Source: CAYQPF01 sp964419225 (GTDB lineage: Bacteria; Cloacimonadota; Cloacimonadia; Cloacimonadales; CAYQPF01). From it: a stretch of DNA of 10,507 nucleotides. The stretch's first letter is position 1, and every line of letters starts with the position of its first letter. The notes beneath the pieces were generated by a model. The model saw only the letters and a list, made by a program, of their open reading frames with translations. It made no database searches and was not told the origin of the DNA. A program made the position numbers and the translations under genes. Below, piece after piece: positions 1-6,449 of this stretch. The stretch lies in contig CAYQPF010000164.1 of the NCBI GenBank assembly GCA_964419225.1, positions 1-10,507 of the forward strand, written 5' to 3'.

Positions 1-2
1 CC

Positions 3-3000
3 AAAGTAAACAATTGCAGTTTTTCTTCAAATTCAGCATCGACAGGCTCGGAAGTAGGTGCCTATTCCATTGATGATGATGTCTATACAAATATGGAATT
101 GAATAACTGTATCATCTGGGGAGAAGGGAGTTCACAAATATATGCTTCCTACTCAACTCTGTCCATTAATCACACTTGCTATAATAGCACTGCATTAGGA
201 GGTTGGAACTCTACAATATACGATAGCAATGATAATATCAGTTCTGATCCCTGCTTTGCCAATGCTGTTAATAATGACTTAAGACTGTACAACTATTCCC
301 CTTGTATTAATGAAGGTGACAATGTTTATAATACACTTTCTGAAGATATCAGAGGTGAAGCACGTGTTCAAAGTTCAATAATAGATATGGGTGCTTATGA
401 ATATACAGATCTGCTCGATCCGGTAGGAACTACAGTTTATGTAAAATATAATGCCACAGGATCAAATAACGGAACATCCTGGCAGAATGCCTATACCTCA
501 TTGCAAACTGCCTTGAATGCCGCAACAACAGGAACACAAATCTGGGTGTCGAAAGGTACATACAAGCCGAGTTCCGATTATGGAATTGGAGGAGGGAGCA
601 GAGCATATCATTTCCGCCTAAAGAACGGAGTCGGGATATATGGTGGGTTTGCCGGAACAGAAAGCTCTCTTAATGCCAGAACAAATCATGGATCTGGTGG
701 AATAAATGAAACAATATTTAGCGGAGATTTAGGTGTTAGCGGTTCATCCAGTGATAACTGTTATCATGTATTTTATCATCCGGCAACTGCTCTGTTAAAC
801 AGCTCAGCAGTATTGGACGGGGTCACAATTTGTAATGGAAATGCAAATTACAATACTTCCAACACAAATCACCTCAATTTTGGCGGTGGGATGTACAACA
901 ATGCTTCTTCACCCTATTTGCGTAATGTTATCTTTTCCAATAATTATGGAAGATACGGAGGTGGTTTATCTAATCAGAGTAATGCTTCACCTTTGATTAG
1001 TAATTGTCTGTTTTACCAAAATTCAGCCTATACTGGTGGTGCTATTCAAAACACGGCATCAGCAAGTCCCACTTTTATCAATACGACCATCGCAAGTAAT
1101 ACTGCTTCCAGTTCAGGAGGTGGTATAAACAACAATACTGACTGCAGTACTGTATTCTATAACAGCATCATCTGGGGTAATTCTGCACCTACAGGTAATC
1201 AGTTTAGCCTGAACGGGGGTACAACTACATCAGCCGACTTGAGTTATTGCTGCTATGCAAACGGAACCAATGATGTATATATTGGGGCAGGCAGTTTCAA
1301 TGTGGCATCTTTATCTACAATAACATCCAACCCAAAATTCATCAATGCTGCAACGATGGATTTCAGGGTGTATGGGAATTCACCTGTTGTAAATGCCGGG
1401 TCAAATCTGCAGAGTGCAGAGATATATGATATTTTGGGAAGAGCCAGAATTCAGAATACCAGAGTTGATATGGGTGCTTATGAATGGACTGCCGGAACAG
1501 ATCCTGCCCTGGATCCTGCCCTCGTAACTCTAAGTAATGGAGCTGCTTTTGTTTCACCTGCATCAAATGCACTCACAGATGCACCTGTTGGACGTTTTGC
1601 TTTAAATACAGACGGGCGTAATTGCACTTTGACAGATGTTTCAATTTCACTGACTGGAGATTACACTCAGTTATCTAACTTCAAGCTTTATGAAAGTAAT
1701 GATAATAGTTTTGATTCGGAGGTAGATATTGTTATTAGCGGTGGTGCAACAAGAAATGCTAATTCTGAAAAGAGAACCCGAACAGACAGGGCATTACTTA
1801 CTTTTACATCTCTCAACAGACCTTTGACCTCAGTACAAAAGTATTATTTTGTTACTTGTGATGTTGCCGGAAATGCTTCAGGAAGTCTATTTGCTACTCT
1901 GGCAAATCAAAACAGTATCACATTTAATGGTGGGATCATTAGTCCAACGTTTACAAATGCGCCTCTTTCATCCGGAACAATTTCTTTCCATCCTCCTGTA
2001 CTAACATTGTCACAAAACACTTTGCCAAGTTTCGGCTCAGTCTTGATCAATAGTGATTCATCTTTACAGAGTTATACAGTGTCAGGGATAAATCTCTTAT
2101 CAGATGTCACTATTTCAGCACCTCCAGGTTTCACACTTTCGACAGGAAGCAGAAGCACTATGATCAGAGAAAACAATCGAATTCGTGAAGATCTTTCACA
2201 AGTAGTCCTAACTCCGATTAATGGTGTACTGGCTTCTACTATTCTCAATGTAGTATTCCATCCGGTTAGTGAGGGAGTATATTCCGGAAATATTACTCAT
2301 AATACCCTTTATGCAAGCTCAAGTAATGTAGCTGTTACCGGAACAGGTATCATTGTATCTCCACAGGTGATAACCAATTCTGTGAATAATATAACTTTTA
2401 ACTCTGCGATTTGCGAAGGCAACGTTGTCACTGGAAACGGATATCCTGTAACATCCAGGGGATTTGTATGGAGTAACACAGCTAATCCTACACTTGAGTC
2501 ACATACAGGTTTAGTTACCAATGGAACAGGCACAGGAACATTTACCTCAACTCTAAGTGGATTACTTTCTTCCAGAACGTATTATGTAAGGGCTTTCGCC
2601 AGTAATGTAGCTACGACTGCTTATGGAACAGAGTTTCAATTTACTACATTATCCAGGACTGTATTTGTTGACTGTAGCAAAGCAGATAACAGCGGGGATG
2701 GAAATTCCTGGCTGAATGCCAAGAAATCATTGCAAATTGCCTTGCAAGAGCCACTTGTAGCAGGTGATCAGATTTGGGTAGCCAAGGGTACTTATTACCC
2801 GAACTCGACTTGGGATCTGCCGAATGAAGATTCCAGAAATGCACATTTCCGACTTTTGAACGGTGTGAAAATCTTTGGAGGTTTTTATGGAACGGAGAAT
2901 TCGGTTGATCAAAGAAGTTCTTTCGGGCAAACTGAAGCTAACGAAACTATCCTTAGTGGTGATATCGGTTTGATTGGAAACAATACTGACAACTGCTATC

Positions 3001-5042
3001 ATATTATCTATAATCCTGACCACAGTATTACTTTACCAGCAACAGAATTGAATGGTTTTACGATATCAAATGGAAAAGATGAAGTTAGTGGGGGTGCAGG
3101 AATGTGCTTATACTCAGCAACGCTTCACCTCGAAAATCTTATTTTCTACTCAAATTCGGCTAATGGTGAAGCTGGAGGTGGAGGGTTGTATTGCAATCAA
3201 GGAACACTCTCTCTGAAATCTGTTAAATTTATCAATAACACCAGTTTGTACAATGGAGGAGGAGCTTCCCTTACTTCTTCTTCAGCAACAATGTCTGAAG
3301 TTGAGTTCGTTTCCAATTCTGCTTATAGTTGCGGGGGACTAAACTTAGAGTTTGGAAATACGACATATATTTCCGATGCAATCTTTACTTCCAACCATTC
3401 TGAGAACACTGATGCAGGGGCAATTGGCACCAATAATAACGACTTAGTTCTTACAAACTGCCTTATTGCCAATAATACCTGTAACAGATACGGAGCAGGT
3501 TTGTTCTTCAATTCAACTGAAGAAACTCAAACAATCCTGACCAATGTCACGATTACGGGTAATACCTCTTCAAACAAAGGGGGGGGGATCACTTTTAGCT
3601 CTGATAATTCTTCTTCATCTTTGGATATGAATAACTGTATTTTATGGGGCAATACTTCTCTAATTGAAGGTAATGAAATCTACATTTCAAATTCCGGTGT
3701 TTCAACAATGAATTATTCCTGTTACGGAAATGAACCCGGTGATCTTAGTATTGAACCGGGTACCCTGATTACCTCGAACAACAATATCACAGCTAATCCT
3801 ATGTTCAGAGAATCAGAAATCTCAGATTACAGTTTATTGGGAATTTCGCCTGCAGTTAATAGCGGACTTAATGCTTATAATACTTTTCCCTCTGATTTGA
3901 GAGGATTTGCACGGATTCAGAATACTACTATCGATATGGGTGCTTATGAGTGGACTGAAGGAACCGACTTACCCTATTTAGCACAAATCACATTCCAGAA
4001 TGGTGGAGTTTACACTCCTCAGGTAACAAATGGTTTTACGAATCAATCACTGGGACGTTTTTCCCTGCAGACCGATGGATTTTCAGCAGGATTTAACTCT
4101 TTAGTAATCAAACTTACCGGAGATTTTAGTGGAAAATCAAATTACCGGCTTTGGGAAAGTTCAGATGATTCCTATAATCCGGAATCAGATCAAATGATAT
4201 TAACTACAGGAGTTATCAGAGAAAGCAGTTTGCCTGCAACACGTTCAGTATTGAATAAGAGGAAAGAAGCTACACGTGATCTAACTGCATATCTTGATTT
4301 TATCGGTCTCGACAGGACGATAACCAATGTGGGTAAGTACTACTTCCTTACTTGTGATGTGGCTTCTTCAGCAACAGGAAGCCTGATGGCTGTAATTGAA
4401 AACAATGCCGGTTTCACGTTTACAAATGGCATAATAAATGAAACTATTTTGAATGCTCCTCTTGTCTCAGCTCCAATAGTCTTTATCCCCCCTGTTATAA
4501 CTGTACCGGAACTGTGTTTGCTCAATTTTGGAGAGGTCCCGTTAAATAATTCATCAGAACCGCAAAGCTATATTGTATCAGCCACAGGACTACAATCTGA
4601 CCTTGTTATAGCTGCACCAGGGGGATTTCTGATATCTCTGAATGAATTTGCCCCGGAGTTTACTTCTGAAATAGTCTTATCACCAATTAATGGAATTGTG
4701 GATTCTACCCGCATCTATGTGATTTTTAAACCCGAAAGTGCGTTTACTTACGCTGGATACATCACTCATCACAGTCAAAATGTAGATTATATGGCGATTG
4801 TATCTTTGGGCGGAACAGGTACAACAGAGTTAACTGCTCCCCAAAACCTTACGATCAGTTTGATGTATGGTACTTTGATAATGGACTGGGATGATGTTCC
4901 CAATGCGATCTCTTACAAAATATTTTCATCTGACAGCCCGAATGGAGAATATACCTTTGTAGAATCAGTTAACACTTCGTTCTGGCTTCATTGGATTGAA
5001 GGCAACCGGAAATTCTTCCGTGTAAAGGCATCCACGAATTAA
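3..5042 (+). CDS. Giant secreted right-handed beta-helix surface protein, 5'-truncated by window edge
   Basis: The frame is open from base 3, so the true start lies upstream; the in-frame ATG at 93 has no ribosome binding site and is internal. Counting from that ATG (1649 residues), the order is: end of one beta-helix (1-104, closing in DMGAYEY); helix copy 1 (114-465, opening TVYV...GTSW, then IWVSKGTYKPS, closing DMGAYEW); a beta-sandwich domain (about 498-632, GRF..TDG...LTGDY...YES.D); a second Ig-like domain (634-755); an FnIII-like domain (757-853); helix copy 2 (856-1287, IWVAKGTYYP to DMGAYEW); the same two sandwich domains (1319-1465, 1466-1575); and a final FnIII-like domain (1580-1649) ending FFRVKASTN. 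Rungs carry the NCxxxxN / GGG / CIxWGN patterns of pectate-lyase-like or choice-of-anchor Q proteins. No catalytic site is recognisable. Family knowledge suggests an extracellular adhesin or surface-layer-associated protein. No typical type IX sorting domain is seen at the C-terminus. The gene's function is inferred, not shown. Confidence 0.88.
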   Translation, partial: KVNNCSFSSNSASTGSEVGAYSIDDDVYTNMELNNCIIWGEGSSQIYASYSTLSINHTCYNSTALGGWNSTIYDSNDNISSDPCFANAVNNDLRLYNYSPCINEGDNVYNTLSEDIRGEARVQSSIIDMGAYEYTDLLDPVGTTVYVKYNATGSNNGTSWQNAYTSLQTALNAATTGTQIWVSKGTYKPSSDYGIGGGSRAYHFRLKNGVGIYGGFAGTESSLNARTNHGSGGINETIFSGDLGVSGSSSDNCYHVFYHPATALLNSSAVLDGVTICNGNANYNTSNTNHLNFGGGMYNNASSPYLRNVIFSNNYGRYGGGLSNQSNASPLISNCLFYQNSAYTGGAIQNTASASPTFINTTIASNTASSSGGGINNNTDCSTVFYNSIIWGNSAPTGNQFSLNGGTTTSADLSYCCYANGTNDVYIGAGSFNVASLSTITSNPKFINAATMDFRVYGNSPVVNAGSNLQSAEIYDILGRARIQNTRVDMGAYEWTAGTDPALDPALVTLSNGAAFVSPASNALTDAPVGRFALNTDGRNCTLTDVSISLTGDYTQLSNFKLYESNDNSFDSEVDIVISGGATRNANSEKRTRTDRALLTFTSLNRPLTSVQKYYFVTCDVAGNASGSLFATLANQNSITFNGGIISPTFTNAPLSSGTISFHPPVLTLSQNTLPSFGSVLINSDSSLQSYTVSGINLLSDVTISAPPGFTLSTGSRSTMIRENNRIREDLSQVVLTPINGVLASTILNVVFHPVSEGVYSGNITHNTLYASSSNVAVTGTGIIVSPQVITNSVNNITFNSAICEGNVVTGNGYPVTSRGFVWSNTANPTLESHTGLVTNGTGTGTFTSTLSGLLSSRTYYVRAFASNVATTAYGTEFQFTTLSRTVFVDCSKADNSGDGNSWLNAKKSLQIALQEPLVAGDQIWVAKGTYYPNSTWDLPNEDSRNAHFRLLNGVKIFGGFYGTENSVDQRSSFGQTEANETILSGDIGLIGNNTDNCYHIIYNPDHSITLPATELNGFTISNGKDEVSGGAGMCLYSATLHLENLIFYSNSANGEAGGGGLYCNQGTLSLKSVKFINNTSLYNGGGASLTSSSATMSEVEFVSNSAYSCGGLNLEFGNTTYISDAIFTSNHSENTDAGAIGTNNNDLVLTNCLIANNTCNRYGAGLFFNSTEETQTILTNVTITGNTSSNKGGGITFSSDNSSSSLDMNNCILWGNTSLIEGNEIYISNSGVSTMNYSCYGNEPGDLSIEPGTLITSNNNITANPMFRESEISDYSLLGISPAVNSGLNAYNTFPSDLRGFARIQNTTIDMGAYEWTEGTDLPYLAQITFQNGGVYTPQVTNGFTNQSLGRFSLQTDGFSAGFNSLVIKLTGDFSGKSNYRLWESSDDSYNPESDQMILTTGVIRESSLPATRSVLNKRKEATRDLTAYLDFIGLDRTITNVGKYYFLTCDVASSATGSLMAVIENNAGFTFTNGIINETILNAPLVSAPIVFIPPVITVPELCLLNFGEVPLNNSSEPQSYIVSATGLQSDLVIAAPGGFLISLNEFAPEFTSEIVLSPINGIVDSTRIYVIFKPESAFTYAGYITHHSQNVDYMAIVSLGGTGTTELTAPQNLTISLMYGTLIMDWDDVPNAISYKIFSSDSPNGEYTFVESVNTSFWLHWIEGNRKFFRVKASTN
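432..2651 (+). repeat. Intragenic module, copy 1 (beta-helix + two beta-sandwich domains + FnIII-like)
   Basis: This is the first full copy of a large internal duplication in the beta-helix gene. It starts at TVYV, includes IWVSKGTYKPS and GFAGTE, and ends its helix in DMGAYEW. Next come the GRFALNTDG and PPVLTLS...FG domains. Copy 2 at 2658-4817 repeats the order. The FnIII-like linker (about 2361-2651) lies between the copies and has no equivalent directly after copy 2, where a different FnIII domain closes the protein. Confidence 0.75.
2658..4817 (+). repeat. Intragenic module, copy 2 (beta-helix + two beta-sandwich domains)
   Basis: This is the second copy of the module. It opens TVFV...GNSW, continues with IWVAKGTYYP, FRLLNGVKIFGGFYGTE and NETILSGDIG, and ends its helix in DMGAYEW. 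It then repeats the GRFSLQTDG...LTGDF...LWESSDDS domain and the PPVITV...NFG domain. The copies have clearly diverged at DNA level, so the duplication is old, except for short conserved motifs. Confidence 0.75.
3579..3587 (+). repeat. Nine-G homopolymer inside the beta-helix gene
   Basis: Nine consecutive G encode Gly-Gly-Gly as three GGG codons, after AAC AAA and before ATC. Other Gly runs in this protein mix GGA, GGT and GGC. The frame stays open through the tract as given. Gaining or losing one base would truncate the protein in copy 2 of the helix, so it is a possible slippage site. Confidence 0.9.
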
Positions 5043-5048
5043 TTCGTG
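5033..5048. repeat. 16-bp perfect palindrome spanning the beta-helix stop codon
   Basis: The sequence cacgaattaattcgtg reads the same on both strands and contains the TAA stop at 5040-5042. It lies 32 bp before a second perfect inverted repeat. It may be part of the mRNA 3' end structure or a protein binding site; nothing decides between these. Confidence 0.7.
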
Positions 5049-5080
5049 TTAAACAAACATGCCTGTTATGAATCATTTGA

Positions 5081-5110
5081 GCATAGAGAAATTATTTAAT
5101 TTCTCTATGC
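5081..5110 (+). terminator. Perfect 14-bp inverted repeat, probable transcription terminator or 3' stabilising hairpin
   Basis: The arms gcatagagaaatta and taatttctctatgc are exact reverse complements separated by TT. The hairpin starts 38 bp after the stop of the beta-helix gene, where a terminator is expected. It is followed by CCCCTTTAA rather than a clean T-run, so classical Rho-independent function is uncertain. Being symmetrical, it could also act on the other strand. Confidence 0.5.
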
Positions 5111-5129
5111 CCCTTTAACCCGGATATTG

Positions 5130-5151
5130 CAGTAGAGGTTTGCAAACTGAG
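5130..5151. repeat. Palindromic element, CAGTAGAG ... TGAG type, copy 1
   Basis: CAGTAGAG (5130-5137) is followed by the 10-bp palindrome gtttgcaaac (5138-5147) and then TGAG. A second place in the window, 6396-6425, has the same CAGTAGAG and TGAG around a different, longer palindrome. Elements of the form GTAGAGAC-palindrome-GTCTCTAC are, as I recall, widespread in Bacteroidota and relatives; this would be a degraded member. Confidence 0.35.
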
Positions 5152-5256
5152 TCGAAGATCATGTTACTTTAGGGCTAGCAATAGAACGAGGTTATATAAT
5201 AAATATATGGTGAGTGAGATTGTAAGTCTCTCAAAATCTCTTTCTCTAAATCTCTC

Positions 5257-5279
5257 CTGGCCACTACCTACTGGCCACT
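5257..5279 (+). repeat. 9-bp direct repeat ctggccact, two copies 14 bp apart
   Basis: Copies are at 5257-5265 and 5271-5279, with intervening actacct-like and following gctcact sequence that continues a CACT/CACTG theme. It lies between the CT-rich stretch and the next AT-rich segment. No function is apparent. Confidence 0.6.
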
Positions 5280-5421
5280 GCTCACTGAAAAAGCTTCAGT
5301 CAGATTATAAAGATCTACTCCAATATTCGGGTTTAACCCAAGTTGCTTTGGAAAATTGAGCAAAAAAGAGGACAATGGACTGAGAATCCATTAAAAAGCC
5401 CAGCTTTGACGAAATGTTGCT

Positions 5422-5438
5422 TATCCTGTCTATCCTGT
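5422..5438 (+). repeat. Direct repeat tatcctgt, two copies 9 bp apart
   Basis: TATCCTGT occurs at 5422-5429 and 5431-5438, followed by acatc. Strings of ATCCTGT words are, as I recall, a common dispersed intergenic motif in several FCB and related phyla. The related word ATCCTG also occurs on the minus strand near 5905-5912. No function is apparent. Confidence 0.45.
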
Positions 5439-5474
5439 ACATCGATGCCAATTATTTCTCTTTGATTTAATTTA

Positions 5475-5507
5475 ATTGGGCGAGCCGCCCAATCTCCCGG
5501 AGGGAGA
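5475..5507. repeat. Two adjacent GC-rich stem-loops, REP-like
   Basis: Stem 1 pairs attgggcg (5475-5482) with cgcccaat (5486-5493) across AGC. Stem 2 pairs tctccc (5493-5498) with gggaga (5502-5507) across GGA. The two share base 5493 and stand out as GC-rich in an AT-rich spacer. The arrangement resembles bacterial REP elements or a terminator/attenuator ahead of the small membrane-protein gene. No T-run follows, so a terminator is the less likely reading. Confidence 0.55.
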
Positions 5508-5516
5508 AACTTGTAA

Positions 5517-5545
5517 TTGACAAAAGAAGTATGCTTTGTTACTAT
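5517..5545 (+). promoter_or_regulatory. Putative sigma70-type promoter for the small membrane protein
   Basis: TTGACA (5517-5522) is a perfect -35 match. It is followed by 17 bp and TACTAT (5540-5545, 4 of 6 matches to TATAAT). Transcription would start near 5552, just before the GGAGGA ribosome binding site at 5555-5560, giving a very short leader. This is a sequence match only. Confidence 0.4.
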
Positions 5546-5554
5546 CGAAAAAAT

Positions 5555-5560
5555 GGAGGA
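5555..5560 (+). promoter_or_regulatory. Shine-Dalgarno GGAGGA fixing the start at 5564
   Basis: GGAGGA ends 3 bases before the ATG at 5564. The in-frame ATG at 5531 lies upstream of this site, inside the spacer of the putative promoter, so it is not the likely start. Confidence 0.75.
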
Positions 5561-5563
5561 AAA

Positions 5564-5809
5564 ATGGGAATCATTTCTTTAGGAATATCATTGATAGCTT
5601 TACTGCTGACCTTAATAGCCTTTATCCCCTTATTGGGTTGGCTAAACTGGATTTTCATTCCCTTTTCGGTTTTATCTCTGGTCGTGAATATAATTTTCAG
5701 ATACATGGATTTAGGACTAACCAACCTGGCAAAAGCCGGTATGACTATTTCGATTGTGGCAATCTTAATTGGTGTATTCCGGTTAAGTTTATTCTGGGGA
5801 ATACTATAA
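5564..5809 (+). CDS. Small integral membrane protein, unknown function
   Basis: This is an 81-residue, very hydrophobic protein starting MGIISLGISL. Three membrane segments are likely: about residues 3-22, 25-43 and 57-77, the first two joined by a short PLLGWLNW turn. A more polar stretch (FRYMDLGLTNLAKAG) lies before the last segment. The start at 5564 is chosen because a GGAGGA site sits directly upstream. It resembles the many small bacterial proteins of the pattern 'ISL.IALIL..I.FIPLLGWLNWI..PF...' found in Bacteroidota and related phyla, none of which I can give a function. It appears monocistronic, between a repeat-rich spacer and a heptamer repeat beginning 3 bp after its stop. Confidence 0.75.
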   Translation: MGIISLGISLIALLLTLIAFIPLLGWLNWIFIPFSVLSLVVNIIFRYMDLGLTNLAKAGMTISIVAILIGVFRLSLFWGIL

Positions 5810-5811
5810 TC

Positions 5812-5843
5812 AATTATTAATTATAAATTATTAATTATTAATT
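5812..5843. repeat. 7-bp tandem repeat AATTATT, four units, copy 1
   Basis: Units are aattatt (5812-5818), aattata (5819-5825), aattatt (5826-5832) and aattatt (5833-5839), with a partial aatt to 5843. It begins directly after the membrane-protein stop. A second array of the same heptamer, also four units, lies at 8550-8577 in the opposite orientation. Confidence 0.85.
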
Positions 5844-5975
5844 GGAGAGAAATAATCCTCCAAGATAATCTGTGCATTTTTTGCTCTTGACAATCCATCT
5901 GATCAGGATTAATGCTAATTTGTTAGGTATAAGTGTTTGAAAATAATGTTAAAAATTAATGGAATGGACAGGAAA

Positions 5976-6275
5976 ATGAAAGTATTTGATCATTATAACG
6001 AGGAAATTAAAACTTTATGTAAAGAGAATAAAGTCAAAACGCTGTTTGCATTTGGCTCTGTATTGACAGAGAATTTTAAGGCAGACAGTGATATTGATCT
6101 TTTGGTGGACATTGATGAAACAGATCCATTTGCTTATACAGATCATTATTTTGCTTTAAAATTCAAACTTGAAGAGTTGTTTAAAAGACACATTGACCTT
6201 CTTGAAGAAAGAGCTATATGCAATCAGTACTTTAAAGAAGAATTAAATAAAACAAAAGTATTACTCTATGGCTGA
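5976..6275 (+). CDS. MNT-type nucleotidyltransferase, antitoxin half of a HEPN/MNT module
   Basis: This is a 99-residue minimal nucleotidyltransferase of the pol-beta superfamily, the usual length for the family. The catalytic signature is clear: FGS (G27, S28), ten residues, then the DxD pair D39/D41 in SDIDLLVDID, and a third acidic candidate D74 in RHIDLLEE. In the known MntA-HepT systems this enzyme adds AMP groups to the HEPN RNase toxin to silence it. The start at 5976 is chosen because MKVFDHYNEE matches the usual N-terminus and AGG lies 4-5 bases upstream; TTG 5937, ATG 5946 and ATG 5964 are in-frame alternatives. The stop overlaps an ATG at 6268, the usual coupling to a HEPN gene, but that partner is reduced to a remnant. 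Catalytic residues are intact, so the protein may still fold, now without its toxin. Confidence 0.85.
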   Translation: MKVFDHYNEEIKTLCKENKVKTLFAFGSVLTENFKADSDIDLLVDIDETDPFAYTDHYFALKFKLEELFKRHIDLLEERAICNQYFKEELNKTKVLLYG

Positions 6276-6368
6276 TAGGTTTCTATTGAAGTTATTTGGG
6301 CAGTTATTATTAAAGATTTACCTGTGTTATTGGAAGAAGTCAAAAGAATTATTAACGAAAAGGAATGA
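6268..6368 (+). pseudogene. HEPN (HepT/DUF86) toxin remnant: start codon and C-terminal end only
   Basis: ATGGCTGATAGG at 6268 overlaps the nucleotidyltransferase stop and would read MADR, a typical HEPN beginning. In another frame, 6279-6365 reads EVIWAVIIKDLPVLLEEV followed by KRIINEKE and a TGA at 6366. The pattern of a Trp, Ile/Val residues, then DLPxLxxxV/I and a basic-acidic tail is the conserved C-terminus of HepT/DUF86 proteins (about 110 residues). Roughly 75-80 codons, including the RX4HXY active site, are missing, and the two ends are out of frame. A stop (TAG, 6276-6278) sits just before the remnant in its frame. An internal deletion of the toxin gene is the simplest explanation. 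The identification rests on pattern recognition of a short peptide. Confidence 0.7.
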
Positions 6369-6395
6369 CAAGAGTCACCTAATCTCATAAAAAAC

Positions 6396-6425
6396 CAGTA
6401 GAGACAGGGCATGCCCTGTCTTGAG
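6396..6425. repeat. 20-bp perfect palindrome with CAGTAGAG ... TGAG flanks, copy 2
   Basis: agacagggcatgccctgtct (6402-6421) is a perfect palindrome, preceded by CAGTAG and followed by TGAG. It stands in the short gap between the toxin remnant and the peptidase gene and would form a strong hairpin. A spurious ATG at 6411 falls in its GCATGC centre. It resembles the dispersed palindromic repeats of Bacteroidota-like genomes. Confidence 0.7.
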
Positions 6426-6449
6426 AGGTGCTATTTTGTTGAGGATAAT

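Larger units (their letters stand above)
5043..5563. other. Gene-free spacer rich in palindromes and short repeats
   Basis: No coding frame with a credible start, ribosome binding site or recognisable protein is seen on either strand. The spacer holds the 14-bp hairpin at 5081-5110, a CAGTAGAG-flanked palindrome at 5130-5151, a CT-rich stretch at about 5226-5256 with repeated TCTCT words, a 9-mer direct repeat (5257-5279), an 8-mer direct repeat (5422-5438), two adjacent GC-rich hairpins (5475-5507) and a promoter-like sequence (5517-5545). I see no tRNA, CRISPR or known RNA. Confidence 0.7.

Noticed and set aside
93..95. ATG at 93 as the start of the beta-helix gene
   Set aside because: The frame continues open to base 3 with matching beta-helix sequence (NNCSFSSNSA), and there is no Shine-Dalgarno or signal peptide at 93.
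5226..5287. CRISPR-like or satellite array in the CT-rich / CACT stretch
   Set aside because: Only two copies of a 9-mer and irregular TCTCT words; no regular repeat-spacer structure.
5536..5820. 94-codon frame overlapping the small membrane protein
   Set aside because: It is a shifted frame of the same stretch; the alternative frame has a coherent transmembrane profile and a GGAGGA site, this one has neither.
5842..5882. Possible terminator after the small membrane protein (ttggag / ctccaa, later T-run)
   Set aside because: The stem is only 6 bp with a 10-nt loop, and the T-run starts about 13 nt after it.
5887..5933. Promoter for the MNT gene (TTGACA at 5887, TATAAG at 5928)
   Set aside because: The TTGACA has no good -10 at 16-18 bp (TAATGC at 17 bp is poor) and TATAAG has no -35 at the right distance, so neither pair was listed.
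6411..6413. ATG at 6411 as the start of the S41 peptidase
   Set aside because: It falls at the centre of a perfect palindrome and lacks a ribosome site; ATG 6450 has GAGG at a good distance and starts the conserved region.
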